This document shows positions 1 to 7,532 of a DNA stretch of 11,251 nt, piece by piece. The stretch is taken from assembly GCA_905206455.1 (NCBI GenBank), contig CAJLHL010000078.1:1-11251 (forward strand), written 5' to 3'. The notes under the pieces were generated by a model that was given only the letters and a program-made list of their open reading frames with translations, made no database searches and was not told where the DNA came from. A program made the position numbers and the translations under genes. The stretch is from an uncultured Eubacteriales bacterium (GTDB taxonomy: Bacteria; Bacillota; Clostridia; Peptostreptococcales; Anaerovoracaceae). The stretch's first letter is position 1; the number at the start of each line of letters is the position of its first letter.

Positions 1-72
<72 letters not shown>

Positions 73-108
73 GTCAACTCTCCTTCCATTTCTTAAAATT
101 ACAATTTA

Positions 109-136
109 ATTTTATCAAATGGCTATATTTTTGCAA
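109..136 (-). promoter_or_regulatory. Putative sigma-A promoter of the repeat-containing gene
   Basis: On the minus strand a TTGCAA -35 box (131-136) is followed after 16 bases by TAAAAT (109-114), which matches the -10 consensus at five of six positions. This would start transcription about 30 bases upstream of the ATG at 72. The region is very AT-rich, so chance matches are likely. Confidence 0.45.
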
Positions 137-439
137 ATACATTTTACTAAATTTATATTATTCTTTTTTGCTGCTCGATGCAGCATCACCGCAGGCCTTC
201 TGCCTGATGACAAAAATTGATGCTTTTCACCGTCATCTGAGTCGCTTGGAATAGTTCCAGTCCATCCTATTTTTTATATGCTTTTGCTGTCCGCAGATAT
301 TTCTTAATCCAACAAACGATGATACCTAAAAACAATTCCTGACCGAATCCAAATTCATCCACGCATTTAGAAAAAATTGTTTCATTATGAGGTACCCGGG
401 AAAGGAGTCAGGGCAGATACGAAAAAGACCTGATATTGA

Positions 440-672
440 CGGCGAGACAAGCTGAAAAACGGTGTAAAACAGCATATCTACTATCATATCCGGGATCTAC
501 GGCACGCCTATTCGCAGATAAAATTTAAAATGCAAGAATCAAAATAGATGAGTTTAACGATATTATATCTCAAAAAATACATAATAGCTTGTAAGTATAT
601 TAAAAAAATCTGGAAAAATTACCAGTAAATAAAAAAGGGGATATCACACCAGGTGTCACACTATTGAGGTAA
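440..672 (+). pseudogene. Possible remnant of a tyrosine integrase C-terminus
   Basis: In one plus frame (about 440-547) the translation contains YYHIRDLRHAYSQI, resembling the box II 'HDLRHT' region of phage-type tyrosine recombinases. The frame then ends. In another frame (about 544-672), after two internal stops, it ends GDITPGVTLLR just before a TAA at 670-672. C-terminal tails rich in 'VTP'-type motifs are familiar from integrases of elements in Clostridia. The fragment points toward the 3' end of the tRNA at 782, the usual geometry of an integrase gene beside its attachment site. Frameshift and stops mean it cannot be functional. The match is short and made by eye, so it could be chance. 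Confidence 0.25.
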
Positions 673-715
673 ATTAAGGACAATTTAAGCACTTTTGAGA
701 ATCCAGAAAAACACG

Positions 716-758
716 AAAAAAGCACCGATAACCATTGAAATTCCAAGGTCCTCGATGC
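716..758 (-). terminator. Intrinsic terminator of the tRNA gene
   Basis: On the minus strand a 12-bp stem with one mismatch (arms at 747-758 and 722-733) has a small inner hairpin in its loop and is followed directly by six T (716-721). It lies 23 bases past the CCA end of the tRNA. It is a convincing Rho-independent terminator. Confidence 0.75.
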
Positions 759-781
759 TATTCCTGTTCCTGCTCCTGTCA

Positions 782-858
782 TGGTGGAGACAGCTGGACT
801 CGAACCAGCGACCCCTTGCTTGTCGAGCAAGTACTCTAACCAGCTGAGCTATGCCTCC
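782..858 (-). tRNA. tRNA-Val (anticodon GAC), with C at position 33
   Basis: The 77-base cloverleaf has a 7-bp acceptor stem (852-858 with 786-792, one G-U), a D stem, a 5-bp anticodon stem CTTGC/GCAAG, a 5-base variable loop, a T stem GCTGG/CCAGC with loop TTCGAGT, and an encoded CCA (782-784). The 7-base anticodon loop reads TCGACAA, so positions 34-36 are GAC, which decodes GUC as valine. A35, C36 and A73 agree with valine identity. Position 33 is C, whereas U33 is nearly invariant in elongator tRNAs. The short variable loop and stem pairing exclude the alternative reading as a serine CGA anticodon. The gene has its own strong promoter and terminator, so it looks expressed. Its 3' end faces the decayed region on the left, a typical integration site. 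Confidence 0.9.
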
Positions 859-875
859 ATACATAGAACGGGACT

Positions 876-904
876 ATAGTATCATAAGATGTTATAGATG
901 TCAA
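876..904 (-). promoter_or_regulatory. Strong sigma-A promoter of the tRNA gene
   Basis: On the minus strand TTGACA (899-904, perfect -35) is separated by exactly 17 bases from TACTAT (876-881, -10). The predicted start is about 10 bases before the mature tRNA 5' end at 858. This is the best promoter in the window and fits a stable RNA gene. Confidence 0.85.
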
Positions 905-986
905 ACAGAAATACTTACATTTATTAGAAAATCTCAGCCTGCGGCCTCTTCTGAACGGGATCTGTCCCTTTCGAAAAGCGCACGGT

Positions 987-1661
987 CTATTTCACCGCCA
1001 GCCGATAACTTTCATCGATTCTTCGAAAAAGTTCCCTGCGCTCTACCGAACCGTCCAGTATCATCGTATACCAGTGTTTTTTATTCATATGCCAGCCGGG
1101 AAAATAGACTTTTCTGTCGATCAGGGATTCCATCCTTTCCGGCGGAAGACGCAGATCGATAATTTCAACGATGTCATCCGATTCGATTCCCAGTTTCCGC
1201 TTGGAAATTTTCAGCAAAACTCCATACCATTTCCGGCTGTCCCGCCTTCTCCAGACCGCGTTGTCGGGAAACTTCTTCCACAGATACTCCGGCTCGTCAC
1301 CGAATACGCTGCGTACATAGGCGATGGCTTCTCTTGTCTGCTCCGCCCTGAATATATCAGGCTGAAAGCATTTTTCCGATATGTCCCGGAGCGTTCTCTC
1401 GTATTCTTCTTTGACGCCGCCCACAAAACTTCCTCCCGCACCTCCGGTCAGATGAAGCGTGTAAGGTTCGTCAAAAGCGGGATCTACGATCTCCGCGGCT
1501 ACCGCTCCCTCTTCTGAAACAGTTACATTCATGACAAAACCGCTGCCGGACAGCACAGTATGATAAGTATAGAAGCCCTTTTCATCTCTACAATATCCAT
1601 AGTTTTCTAATTTTTGATAATTGACGGCTTTATGTGCAAAAATGCGATCTGCAGTGTCCAT
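987..1661 (-). CDS. MmcQ/YjbR-family protein with N-terminal extension
   Basis: A 224-residue protein. Residues about 105-222 match the MmcQ/YjbR fold (CyaY-like, often called a DNA-binding protein): KKFPDNAVWRRRDSRKWYG (129-147), then a strand-rich core and the family pattern FPGWHMNKKHWYTMIL (187-202) followed by a Gly-Ser turn and C-terminal helix. Typical stand-alone family members are about 110-120 residues. Here about 100 extra N-terminal residues form a strand-rich segment with an 'FVMNVTVSEEGAVAAEIVDP' type sheet that I do not recognise. The start at 1661 is supported by GGGAGG nine bases upstream. The biochemical role of the family is poorly defined; nucleic-acid binding is a family-level assumption. 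It lies downstream of the metallopeptidase-like gene in the same direction with a gap of 173 bases, so it may be transcribed separately. Confidence 0.8.
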   Translation of the reverse strand: MDTADRIFAHKAVNYQKLENYGYCRDEKGFYTYHTVLSGSGFVMNVTVSEEGAVAAEIVDPAFDEPYTLHLTGGAGGSFVGGVKEEYERTLRDISEKCFQPDIFRAEQTREAIAYVRSVFGDEPEYLWKKFPDNAVWRRRDSRKWYGVLLKISKRKLGIESDDIVEIIDLRLPPERMESLIDRKVYFPGWHMNKKHWYTMILDGSVERRELFRRIDESYRLAVK

Positions 1662-1834
1662 CTTTCCATTCCTCCCGCGTACTGCTTATTCTCGTCTCGC
1701 TCAAACGAAAGAGACAAAGGCGCAATTCCCCGGCAGCTCGCTTTTCTCCGCCTCCATTCGTTTTTCACAGAAAACGATTCTCCTGTACTTTTATGAGCGG
1801 CAGTCCATATTTCACCGGTGCGGACCGCTCCGGC

Positions 1835-2569
1835 TTACCACTCTCTCATCGCTGCTCGCACCGCTCTCCATTCCGGCAGGAAATGATCCATAAAATGATA
1901 AAATCGCTGATTATGGCCGGGTTCCAACAGATGAGTCAATTCGTGGATGATGACATATTCCAGACATTCCGGAGGCATCTGAACCAGCCGGAGATTCAGC
2001 CAAATGCGGGATTGAACGGTATTGCATGTTCCCCATCGCGTCCTCATATCCCGGATGCGCCATTCTTTTGCCCGGACGCCTACGAGTGCCTCGCATTCTG
2101 CGAGAACCGGCGGAATCGCTTCTCTCATTTGGCCGCGACACCATTCTTTCAGGATTTTTTCCCTCTGCGCCTGCGTGCTGTTTTCGTCGGCGTACAGCAC
2201 GATTCTGCGCTCCTTAAATTCTCCCGCCCCGCCGTTTTTTCCCGGCCTGTCCTGCTGTTCCGCTCCGCTGCTTTGTGCCCGCCCGTTTTGAAACTCCAGC
2301 CGGCAGGGCGTTCCCCAAAGCCACATCGCCGTCCCCGTCTCATACCGCTCCGGCCACCCGGAGCGACGATCGACTGCCCGTTTTTTCTGCGCCGCAATCC
2401 AGGTGAGACGCGACTGTGCGAAATCACGAATCTGCCCGTCTCCCGCCTGAAGCGGCGCCGTTATCTGTACCCGGCCGTCCGGTGGAAGAACACGCAGATA
2501 CATATTTTTTATTTTCTTTCTGAGGACGGTGATTTCGATCCCGCTCACTGTGATCCGTTTTTCCGGCAT
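1835..2569 (-). CDS. YgjP-like (DUF45/M48-type) metal-dependent hydrolase domain protein
   Basis: A 244-residue soluble protein. The C-terminal half has the zinc-peptidase motif HELTH (H209, E210, H213) and a third likely ligand H219 in EPGHNQRFY, preceded by the family pattern TRWGTC (177-182) and WLNLRLVQMPPE. The N-terminal half begins with strands typical of YgjP (ITVSGIEITVLRKKIKNMYLRV). This is the usual architecture and length (about 230-240 residues) of YgjP/YfhO-like proteins, related to SprT and WLM zinc proteases. The family's substrate is not established. GGAGGAG lies 11 bases before the ATG at 2569, a slightly long spacing. The gene is 108 bases downstream of the LysR gene, in the same direction. 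No signal peptide is present. Confidence 0.88.
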   Translation of the reverse strand: MPEKRITVSGIEITVLRKKIKNMYLRVLPPDGRVQITAPLQAGDGQIRDFAQSRLTWIAAQKKRAVDRRSGWPERYETGTAMWLWGTPCRLEFQNGRAQSSGAEQQDRPGKNGGAGEFKERRIVLYADENSTQAQREKILKEWCRGQMREAIPPVLAECEALVGVRAKEWRIRDMRTRWGTCNTVQSRIWLNLRLVQMPPECLEYVIIHELTHLLEPGHNQRFYHFMDHFLPEWRAVRAAMREW

Positions 2570-2677
2570 TCCGTTCTGATCTCCTCCGCTTTCTATCTCA
2601 TACAGCTGCGGCCGCCGGAAGCAGATGCCCCCTGGAGACGTCCGTACTGCAGACCCGTTCTTCTGTCACATCAACAG

Positions 2678-3565
2678 CTATACTGCATCTTCAGAAATAT
2701 CCGACAGATATTTCTTTGCATATTCCAAAAATGCCGTAACCGCAGCCGAATAAGGCTGGGACTTCTTCCATACGAGAACGGTGCCGGAAACGAGAGACGG
2801 AAAAAGAGGAATAAATCGTGTTCCGTCATATTTGCAATTCAGATTCAGATTGATAAAAGTCCCGGCACCGCTTTGAACCAGAGAGGCCATATTGTAGGTG
2901 AGATTTCCGGTAGCCGCGATTTCAAGCTGATCCGCATATTTCCCGAACCAGTTTTTCAGTTCATTTTGAACGCGTTCACGGCGGGTTAATATCAGCGGTT
3001 CGCCTGCCAGATCCTCCGCACATACCGCTTCCTTCTTCGCCAAATCCGACTCCTCTCGGACCAGAACGCCCCATTCTTCCTTCACCGGAAACCTGATAAA
3101 ATCATATTTTTCGATATCCACAGGCTCCAGAAGCAGCCCGATATCCAGGCTTCCCCTTTCGATCTGATCTTTGATATTATCTGAATTTCCGCTGTAAATA
3201 TCAAACTGAATGAGAGGATATTTCCGGCGAAACAGCTCGATCATCTCAGTCAGCAGCTTCGTACACCTGTATTCTCCGCTGCCGATGGAAATTTCACCGC
3301 TCAGCACACTTTCCATCCGAAACTCTCTCTTTGTCTTTTCCGCCAGAGAAATCAGTTCCTGCGCCCTTCGTTTCAGCAAAATCCCCGCATCCGTCAGAAC
3401 GATGCTGTGATTGCTTCTGTGGAACAGTTTGACGCCCAGTTCTTCCTCCAGCTGCATCAGCTGCCGGGAAAGCGTAGGCTGCGTAATGTGCAAAAGCCGC
3501 GCGGCTTTTGTGATATTTTCTTCCCTGGCCACCATCAGGAAATAGTTCAGAACTCGCAGCTCCAT
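2678..3565 (-). CDS. LysR-family transcriptional regulator
   Basis: A 295-residue protein, normal for the family. Residues 1-60 form the winged helix-turn-helix: LNYFLMVAREENITKAARLL, then HITQPTLSRQLMQLEEELGV and LFHRSNHSIVLTDAG. A linker helix follows (about 60-88), then the periplasmic-binding-protein-like effector domain (about 90-285), starting with EISIGSGEYR. AGGAGG lies 9 bases before the ATG at 3565. The gene is on the same strand as, and 136 bases downstream of, the CoA-transferase gene. A likely terminator between them suggests a separate transcript. By proximity it may sense an intermediate or substrate of the permease/crotonase/CoA-transferase pathway; that is inference, since LysR genes are more often divergent from their targets. 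Confidence 0.93.
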   Translation of the reverse strand: MELRVLNYFLMVAREENITKAARLLHITQPTLSRQLMQLEEELGVKLFHRSNHSIVLTDAGILLKRRAQELISLAEKTKREFRMESVLSGEISIGSGEYRCTKLLTEMIELFRRKYPLIQFDIYSGNSDNIKDQIERGSLDIGLLLEPVDIEKYDFIRFPVKEEWGVLVREESDLAKKEAVCAEDLAGEPLILTRRERVQNELKNWFGKYADQLEIAATGNLTYNMASLVQSGAGTFINLNLNCKYDGTRFIPLFPSLVSGTVLVWKKSQPYSAAVTAFLEYAKKYLSDISEDAV

Positions 3566-3685
3566 ATTCCAATTCCTCCTACAAATCCGGGATAATTACA
3601 GCACAGCGTTTACCTCTTCCCCGCCGATACAGGCGGCAGGCTTCGCTTCTTCCCCCTCTACGAAAAAATGCGTACGCGAAGCTAT

Positions 3686-3718
3686 AAAAAAACGGGCTGT
3701 CTCACCACAATTCCAGCC
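3686..3718 (-). terminator. Probable intrinsic terminator after the CoA-transferase gene
   Basis: On the minus strand GGCTG (3714-3718) pairs with CAGCC (3695-3699), followed after two bases by seven T (3686-3692). The stem is only 5 bp and the loop is 14 bases, and it overlaps the last codons of the gene. It is therefore a weak-to-moderate candidate, but the T tract is clear. Confidence 0.45.
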
Positions 3719-4994
3719 GCTGCGCTTCCTCCTTCAGCTGCTGCCGGAAATCCGGATGCGCAACGGCGATGAGATTCTGCACTCTGTCCCGTATGCTTCT
3801 GCCCGACAGCGGCGCGGCTCCGTATTCCGTCACCACGTAATCCACATTCTGGCGCTGAATCGTTACTACGCCGCCTCCTGCAATCCACGGCTGAATCGCA
3901 GAAACCGTCCCCTTCTTCTTCGTGGACGGCAGGGCGATGATAGACTTTCCTCCGTTGGAACGATGCGCCCCGGTGGCGAAATCATTGGCGCCTCCCGTTC
4001 CGCTGTACTGGCGGGCTCCGATGGTCTCCGAAAAAATCTGCCCGGTCAGGTCTACTTCTATCGCTGCATTGATGGCCACCATCCTGTCATTTTTCATAAT
4101 CACATAAGGATCGTTGACATAGCTGCCTCTCAGAATCTTTACCGCGGGATTGTGATCGACGAATTCAAAGACTTCCGGACGGGAGGTCAGAAGAGTGCAG
4201 ACCATCTGTTTTTTGTCGATATTTTTTCTGGCTCCTGTAATGACGCCCGCCTCATACAGCATCGCCATGCTCGGCGTAAACATTTCCGAATGTACGCCCA
4301 GATCTCTCTTGTGAATCAGCTGCTTCGCCGCCGCGTCAGGAATCCCTCCGATCCCCAGCTGAATCGTGGATCCGTCTTCGATGAGATCCGCGATATTCTG
4401 GCCGATGACTTTTTGTATTTCCGTAGATTCATAGACAGGATCCATCGGAATCTCCCGGCGGGATTCCACGATAAAATCCACGTCACTGATATGAACCGAA
4501 GCATCGCCGTACACCACGGGAACATTGGGATTGACTTCTAATACGACGATATCCGCATCTTCCAGAGCATCCTGTTCGTGGGAAATACACAGACCCATAT
4601 TCATAAACCCGTGTTTATCCATGGGAGAAGCCACTCCGATAAAAACATCGGGTCTGCGGTACGCAGCTCTGTCCCGGTACAGTGTGCTGATGCTACTGGG
4701 TACGAGAGATACGTTTCCCGTACCGTGTGCTCTTCTGGTAAACGGTCCGTAAAAAAACGGCTCCGTTCGGATATTCCCTCTGAGATCGTGCAGGTGAGGA
4801 TAATCCTCCGGCCCCAGCACGGTGCAGATCGTTACATCTTTTACCCGGTCTGCAATCGTGTCCAGTTCCTTCAGAATCGTCACAGGCTCCGCTACATCCA
4901 CGCCGACATAGATATTCATTCCCGATTCGATCCGTTCCAGCACCTGCTCTACGCCGACTTTTTTATCTGCATACTCCTGCGTATAATCCTTCAT
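3702..4994 (-). CDS. Acetyl-CoA hydrolase/transferase family CoA-transferase (4-hydroxybutyrate/butyrate type)
   Basis: A 430-residue cytoplasmic enzyme predicted to move CoA between acetyl-CoA (or another acyl-CoA) and a carboxylate. Features of the 4-hydroxybutyrate CoA-transferase group are present: QLGIGGIPDA (212-221), the segment GVHSEMFT (233-240) whose Glu237 aligns with the catalytic glutamate that forms the CoA thioester, FSETIGARQYSGTGG (321-335), and the C-terminal TEYGAAPLSGRSIRDR (389-404). Length is normal (family about 430-450). The open frame extends 21 codons upstream, but the ATG at 4994 has AAAGGAG seven bases before it, so I start there. It follows the crotonase gene by 109 bases in the same direction. 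Butyryl-CoA:acetate, 4-hydroxybutyrate or another short-chain acid specificity cannot be told apart from sequence by eye. Confidence 0.9.
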   Translation of the reverse strand: MKDYTQEYADKKVGVEQVLERIESGMNIYVGVDVAEPVTILKELDTIADRVKDVTICTVLGPEDYPHLHDLRGNIRTEPFFYGPFTRRAHGTGNVSLVPSSISTLYRDRAAYRRPDVFIGVASPMDKHGFMNMGLCISHEQDALEDADIVVLEVNPNVPVVYGDASVHISDVDFIVESRREIPMDPVYESTEIQKVIGQNIADLIEDGSTIQLGIGGIPDAAAKQLIHKRDLGVHSEMFTPSMAMLYEAGVITGARKNIDKKQMVCTLLTSRPEVFEFVDHNPAVKILRGSYVNDPYVIMKNDRMVAINAAIEVDLTGQIFSETIGARQYSGTGGANDFATGAHRSNGGKSIIALPSTKKKGTVSAIQPWIAGGGVVTIQRQNVDYVVTEYGAAPLSGRSIRDRVQNLIAVAHPDFRQQLKEEAQRLELW

Positions 4995-5103
4995 TCCGCC
5001 GCTCCTTTCTCTTCTGACAGTTCTCTCTGGCTCGGCCCGCGCCGCCTCCCGCCGCAAACGTTTCCGTCCGCACGCCGGCTTTTCGCGCGGCCCGTTTCCT
5101 CCG

Positions 5104-5868
5104 TTACTTTCCCCGGTATACCGGCTTTCTCTTCTCCAGAAACGCTCTGACCGCCTCCCTGGAATCCTCCGTTTCCTGAAGATCCAGAATGAATAAATCG
5201 GTAATATGTTCGATATTGAGAAAATCCAGGCGGTCGATGTACTGATAGGACTTTTTCCAGGCCTGAAGAGCCAGCGGAGGACACTGCATAATTTCCTCCG
5301 CTACGCGCTCTGCTTCGGCCATCAGCCGATCTTTCGGCACGACGGAATGCACCGATCCGTAATTTTCCAGCTTTTCCGCCGGAACGAGATTTCCTGTCAG
5401 CGTCATATATTTTCCCAGTTTCTGCGGAACCATCCCCGGCAAAAAAGCCAAACCTCCCAAAACGCCCACCTTCATCTCAGTCAGGCCGAAACGGGCTCCT
5501 TCTGCCGCCACCAGCACGTCGCAGACCGACGCAATACAGAAGCCTGCGCCCACGGCGGCGCCGTTAATCGCTCCGATGACAGGCACCGGACAGGTGTAGA
5601 TATTCGTAAGGCAGGAAGCGAAATAGCCCGACTGCGTATTCATATCTGATTTTGCCGTGCCGGTGAACTCGTTCAGATCATTTCCCGCGATAAACTGCTT
5701 GCCTCTGCCGGTGAGAATCACCACAAAGACGTCGTCCAGATCGTCATAGACAGAATTAAACGCTTCCGTCAATTCAGAATATGCCTGCCGGTTGAGCGCA
5801 TTTACCGGCGGGCGGTCGATGGTGATATAAGCGATATGATTTCTTATTTCCTTTGTGACAAATTCCAT
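5104..5868 (-). CDS. Enoyl-CoA hydratase/isomerase (crotonase) family protein lacking one catalytic Glu
   Basis: A 254-residue crotonase-fold protein of normal length. Oxyanion-hole segments are present: FIAGNDL (59-65) and GAAVGAGF (103-110). Aligned with rat enoyl-CoA hydratase, Glu164 corresponds to Glu131 (FGLTEMKVG) but Glu144 is replaced by Cys111 (GAGFCIASVCD). Canonical hydratases need both. Δ3-Δ2-enoyl-CoA isomerases work with the equivalent of Glu164 alone, so isomerase or other crotonase chemistry is more likely than simple hydration. GGAGG is 10 bases before the ATG at 5868. The gene sits between permease (54-base gap) and CoA-transferase genes in one direction, so it probably acts on the acyl-CoA made by the transferase. 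Crotonobetainyl-CoA-type enzymes were considered, but there is no other carnitine gene here. Confidence 0.92.
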   Translation of the reverse strand: MEFVTKEIRNHIAYITIDRPPVNALNRQAYSELTEAFNSVYDDLDDVFVVILTGRGKQFIAGNDLNEFTGTAKSDMNTQSGYFASCLTNIYTCPVPVIGAINGAAVGAGFCIASVCDVLVAAEGARFGLTEMKVGVLGGLAFLPGMVPQKLGKYMTLTGNLVPAEKLENYGSVHSVVPKDRLMAEAERVAEEIMQCPPLALQAWKKSYQYIDRLDFLNIEHITDLFILDLQETEDSREAVRAFLEKRKPVYRGK

Positions 5869-5922
5869 ATTTTCTTTTCCTCCGCTTTTCTTATGGGGTG
5901 GCTGCGCTCCCGCGCCGCAGAA

Positions 5923-7350
5923 TTACGCTGTCTCTTCATCCGCACCGGTTAAAATGCGCTTCCGCTCCTCATAATCCATCCTGCCTCCTCGAATGTTATA
6001 CGCAAAGTAAACGATCACCGCAATCACTGCGATTACCGCTACCCCTGCCCATTCGATCGGCAGAAGACCCGACGGCCCCCATGGTGTATAAAGGTAGAGA
6101 TATGCGATACAAAATACCACGGATACCCATCCGACAGCTTTTCCGCACGGAACCGTATACGGTCTTCTGATATCCGGCATAGTTTTTCTCAGCTTGATAA
6201 AGGTCAGAGATACGAACAGCCACGTAATGACAAGTCCGAAAGAAGCGATATTCATCAGCCCCACGTAGATCGTATCTTTCGTACCTGCAAATGGCGCCAG
6301 CGTTCCGATGATAAACATGAGAATGATCGCATTCTTCGGCGTACCGTACTTCGGATGAAGTACCGCCAGACCCTCCGGCAGAAATTTCGCTCTGGCCAGG
6401 CCGTACATAAAACGGCTGCCGGCGATATATGCCGCATTCCATGTGGTGAGCATTCCCAGCAAAGAGGCAAATGTCACGAAGCCCGCCGCAATTTTCGAAC
6501 CGCCGAAGAGCTGACTCACCGCCTGAACCACCACAAGGCCGTCTCCCGCCCGGTCGGATTCCGGCATAGCGAAAGCCAGACCTACGATGATGAGAATATA
6601 AAACAGTGCGGAGCCCCACACGGTGTACAGAACCATTCTTCCCACGGTCTTGGGCGAAACATTTGTCTCCTCCACCGCCTGGGGAATCGCGTTAAAACCG
6701 CTTAAAAATCCCGGCACCATCAGCATAATCGTCGTCAGACCCGCGGCGTCGGTAAAGAGAGGCTGTGCGTTGGAGCTGTCGCCCATAGCGATCCCCGATC
6801 CGCAGAAAAACAGCGCGGCCAAAGTCAGAACAGCCACCGCCGCTGTCTGCACCCAGCCGGACAATTTTACGCCCCGGTAATTGATCAGAGCGAAGAACGC
6901 ATTAAAAAGAACGGCTACCAGAACATTGGACAGCATCACCGGCGTGCCCAGCACCGAAAACATTTCCCCGAACACCGGCACCTGAATTCCCAGATTTCCG
7001 AGAATAATCGGAAACATAATCGCCTCTACGAGGATAAAGCTCATCCACAGATACAGAACACACCAGCTGACGATAATCGAAGGTATCTGACCCAGCCCCA
7101 GAAAAGTGATGCTGACATCCACCCCGATCTTCGGAAATGCCGAGGTCAATTCCGCATAGACGAGCCCCACCAGACTGCAGAGCAGCGCAGCTACGACAAA
7201 GGCGAGAATTCCGCCCAGCGTACCCGGCGTAACGCTCCAGTACCCGGCGTAAATCACCCAGGACCAGCCGATTACCGCTCCGATACCGATAGACAGCAAA
7301 TTCCATTTTGACAGCGATTTTACCATCCCCGAACTTCTTTTTTCCTTCAT
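5923..7350 (-). CDS. APC-superfamily amino acid/organic cation permease
   Basis: A 475-residue integral membrane protein with about 12 predicted helices. The first helix carries the APC glycine motif GIGAVIGWSWVIYAG (22-36), helix 2 ends with VYAELTSAFP (64-73), and helix 6 contains PGFLSGFNAIPQAVEETN (213-230), the conserved helix-6 region of APC carriers. The loop with SRFMYGLARAKFLP (312-325) is also typical. Termini are hydrophilic and probably cytoplasmic. An upstream GTG at 7431 would add 27 basic residues, but the ATG at 7350 has AAGGAG six bases before it and is preferred. It is the first gene of the unit permease-crotonase-CoA-transferase and so is likely the importer of that pathway's substrate. 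The substrate (amino acid, amine or related zwitterion) cannot be read from sequence. Confidence 0.92.
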   Translation of the reverse strand: MKEKRSSGMVKSLSKWNLLSIGIGAVIGWSWVIYAGYWSVTPGTLGGILAFVVAALLCSLVGLVYAELTSAFPKIGVDVSITFLGLGQIPSIIVSWCVLYLWMSFILVEAIMFPIILGNLGIQVPVFGEMFSVLGTPVMLSNVLVAVLFNAFFALINYRGVKLSGWVQTAAVAVLTLAALFFCGSGIAMGDSSNAQPLFTDAAGLTTIMLMVPGFLSGFNAIPQAVEETNVSPKTVGRMVLYTVWGSALFYILIIVGLAFAMPESDRAGDGLVVVQAVSQLFGGSKIAAGFVTFASLLGMLTTWNAAYIAGSRFMYGLARAKFLPEGLAVLHPKYGTPKNAIILMFIIGTLAPFAGTKDTIYVGLMNIASFGLVITWLFVSLTFIKLRKTMPDIRRPYTVPCGKAVGWVSVVFCIAYLYLYTPWGPSGLLPIEWAGVAVIAVIAVIVYFAYNIRGGRMDYEERKRILTGADEETA

Positions 7351-7532
7351 ATCTCTCTCCTTTTCTGCCCTGCCCGCTGAGACACGGCGTTTTTTTACAG
7401 GCTTCGGCTGCATCCGCAGCTTCGATTTCACGGCGGCGCGTTCTTTGTTTTTCCCATATCTCCGGTACGGGAGAGGATTCGGCGCAGCGGGGTCTTTACT
7501 GCGTCAGTGCCGCAAAGTCAATCTTCGACATC

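Larger units (their letters stand above)
73..781. other. AT-rich, apparently decayed region without an intact gene
   Basis: About 700 bases hold no convincing complete gene. The part next to 72 carries the promoter described for the repeat-containing gene. Around 267-393 on the minus strand there is a short open stretch of about 40 codons ending in a TAG at 267-269, with no convincing ribosome binding site and no recognisable family. Around 440-672 on the plus strand are fragments that may come from an integrase. The 3' part (716-758) is the terminator of the tRNA. The stretch is visibly richer in A and T than the genes to its right, which fits remnant foreign DNA inserted at the tRNA. Confidence 0.55.

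Noticed and set aside
267..393. Short minus-strand open stretch of about 40 codons ending at 267
   Set aside because: It looks coding-like in places, but there is no start with a ribosome binding site and no family match, so it is mentioned only as part of the decayed region.
600..830. Minus-strand open frame of 76 codons that includes part of the tRNA
   Set aside because: It begins inside the tRNA anticodon arm and passes through its terminator, so it is not a gene.
905..986. Terminator after the MmcQ/YjbR gene
   Set aside because: A GCC/GGC mini-stem followed by ATTTTCT on the minus strand is too weak to call.
1740..1834. A/T-rich inverted repeat near 1758-1782 as a terminator after the metallopeptidase-like gene
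   Set aside because: The small stem around CGTTTT/AAAACG is not followed by a T tract on the minus strand.
1634..2989. Open frame of 451 codons on the plus strand
   Set aside because: It runs antisense across the metallopeptidase-like and LysR genes, has no ribosome binding site, and its translation is rich in Pro, Arg, Ser and Phe without any family pattern. It is a shadow of the real minus-strand genes.
3756..4541. Open frame of 261 codons on the plus strand
   Set aside because: It is antisense to the CoA-transferase gene, with no start signal and no recognisable domain.
7351..7431. N-terminal extension of the permease from a GTG at 7431
   Set aside because: There is no ribosome binding site before the GTG, the extra residues are basic and unlike APC proteins, and the ATG at 7350 has a well-placed AAGGAG.
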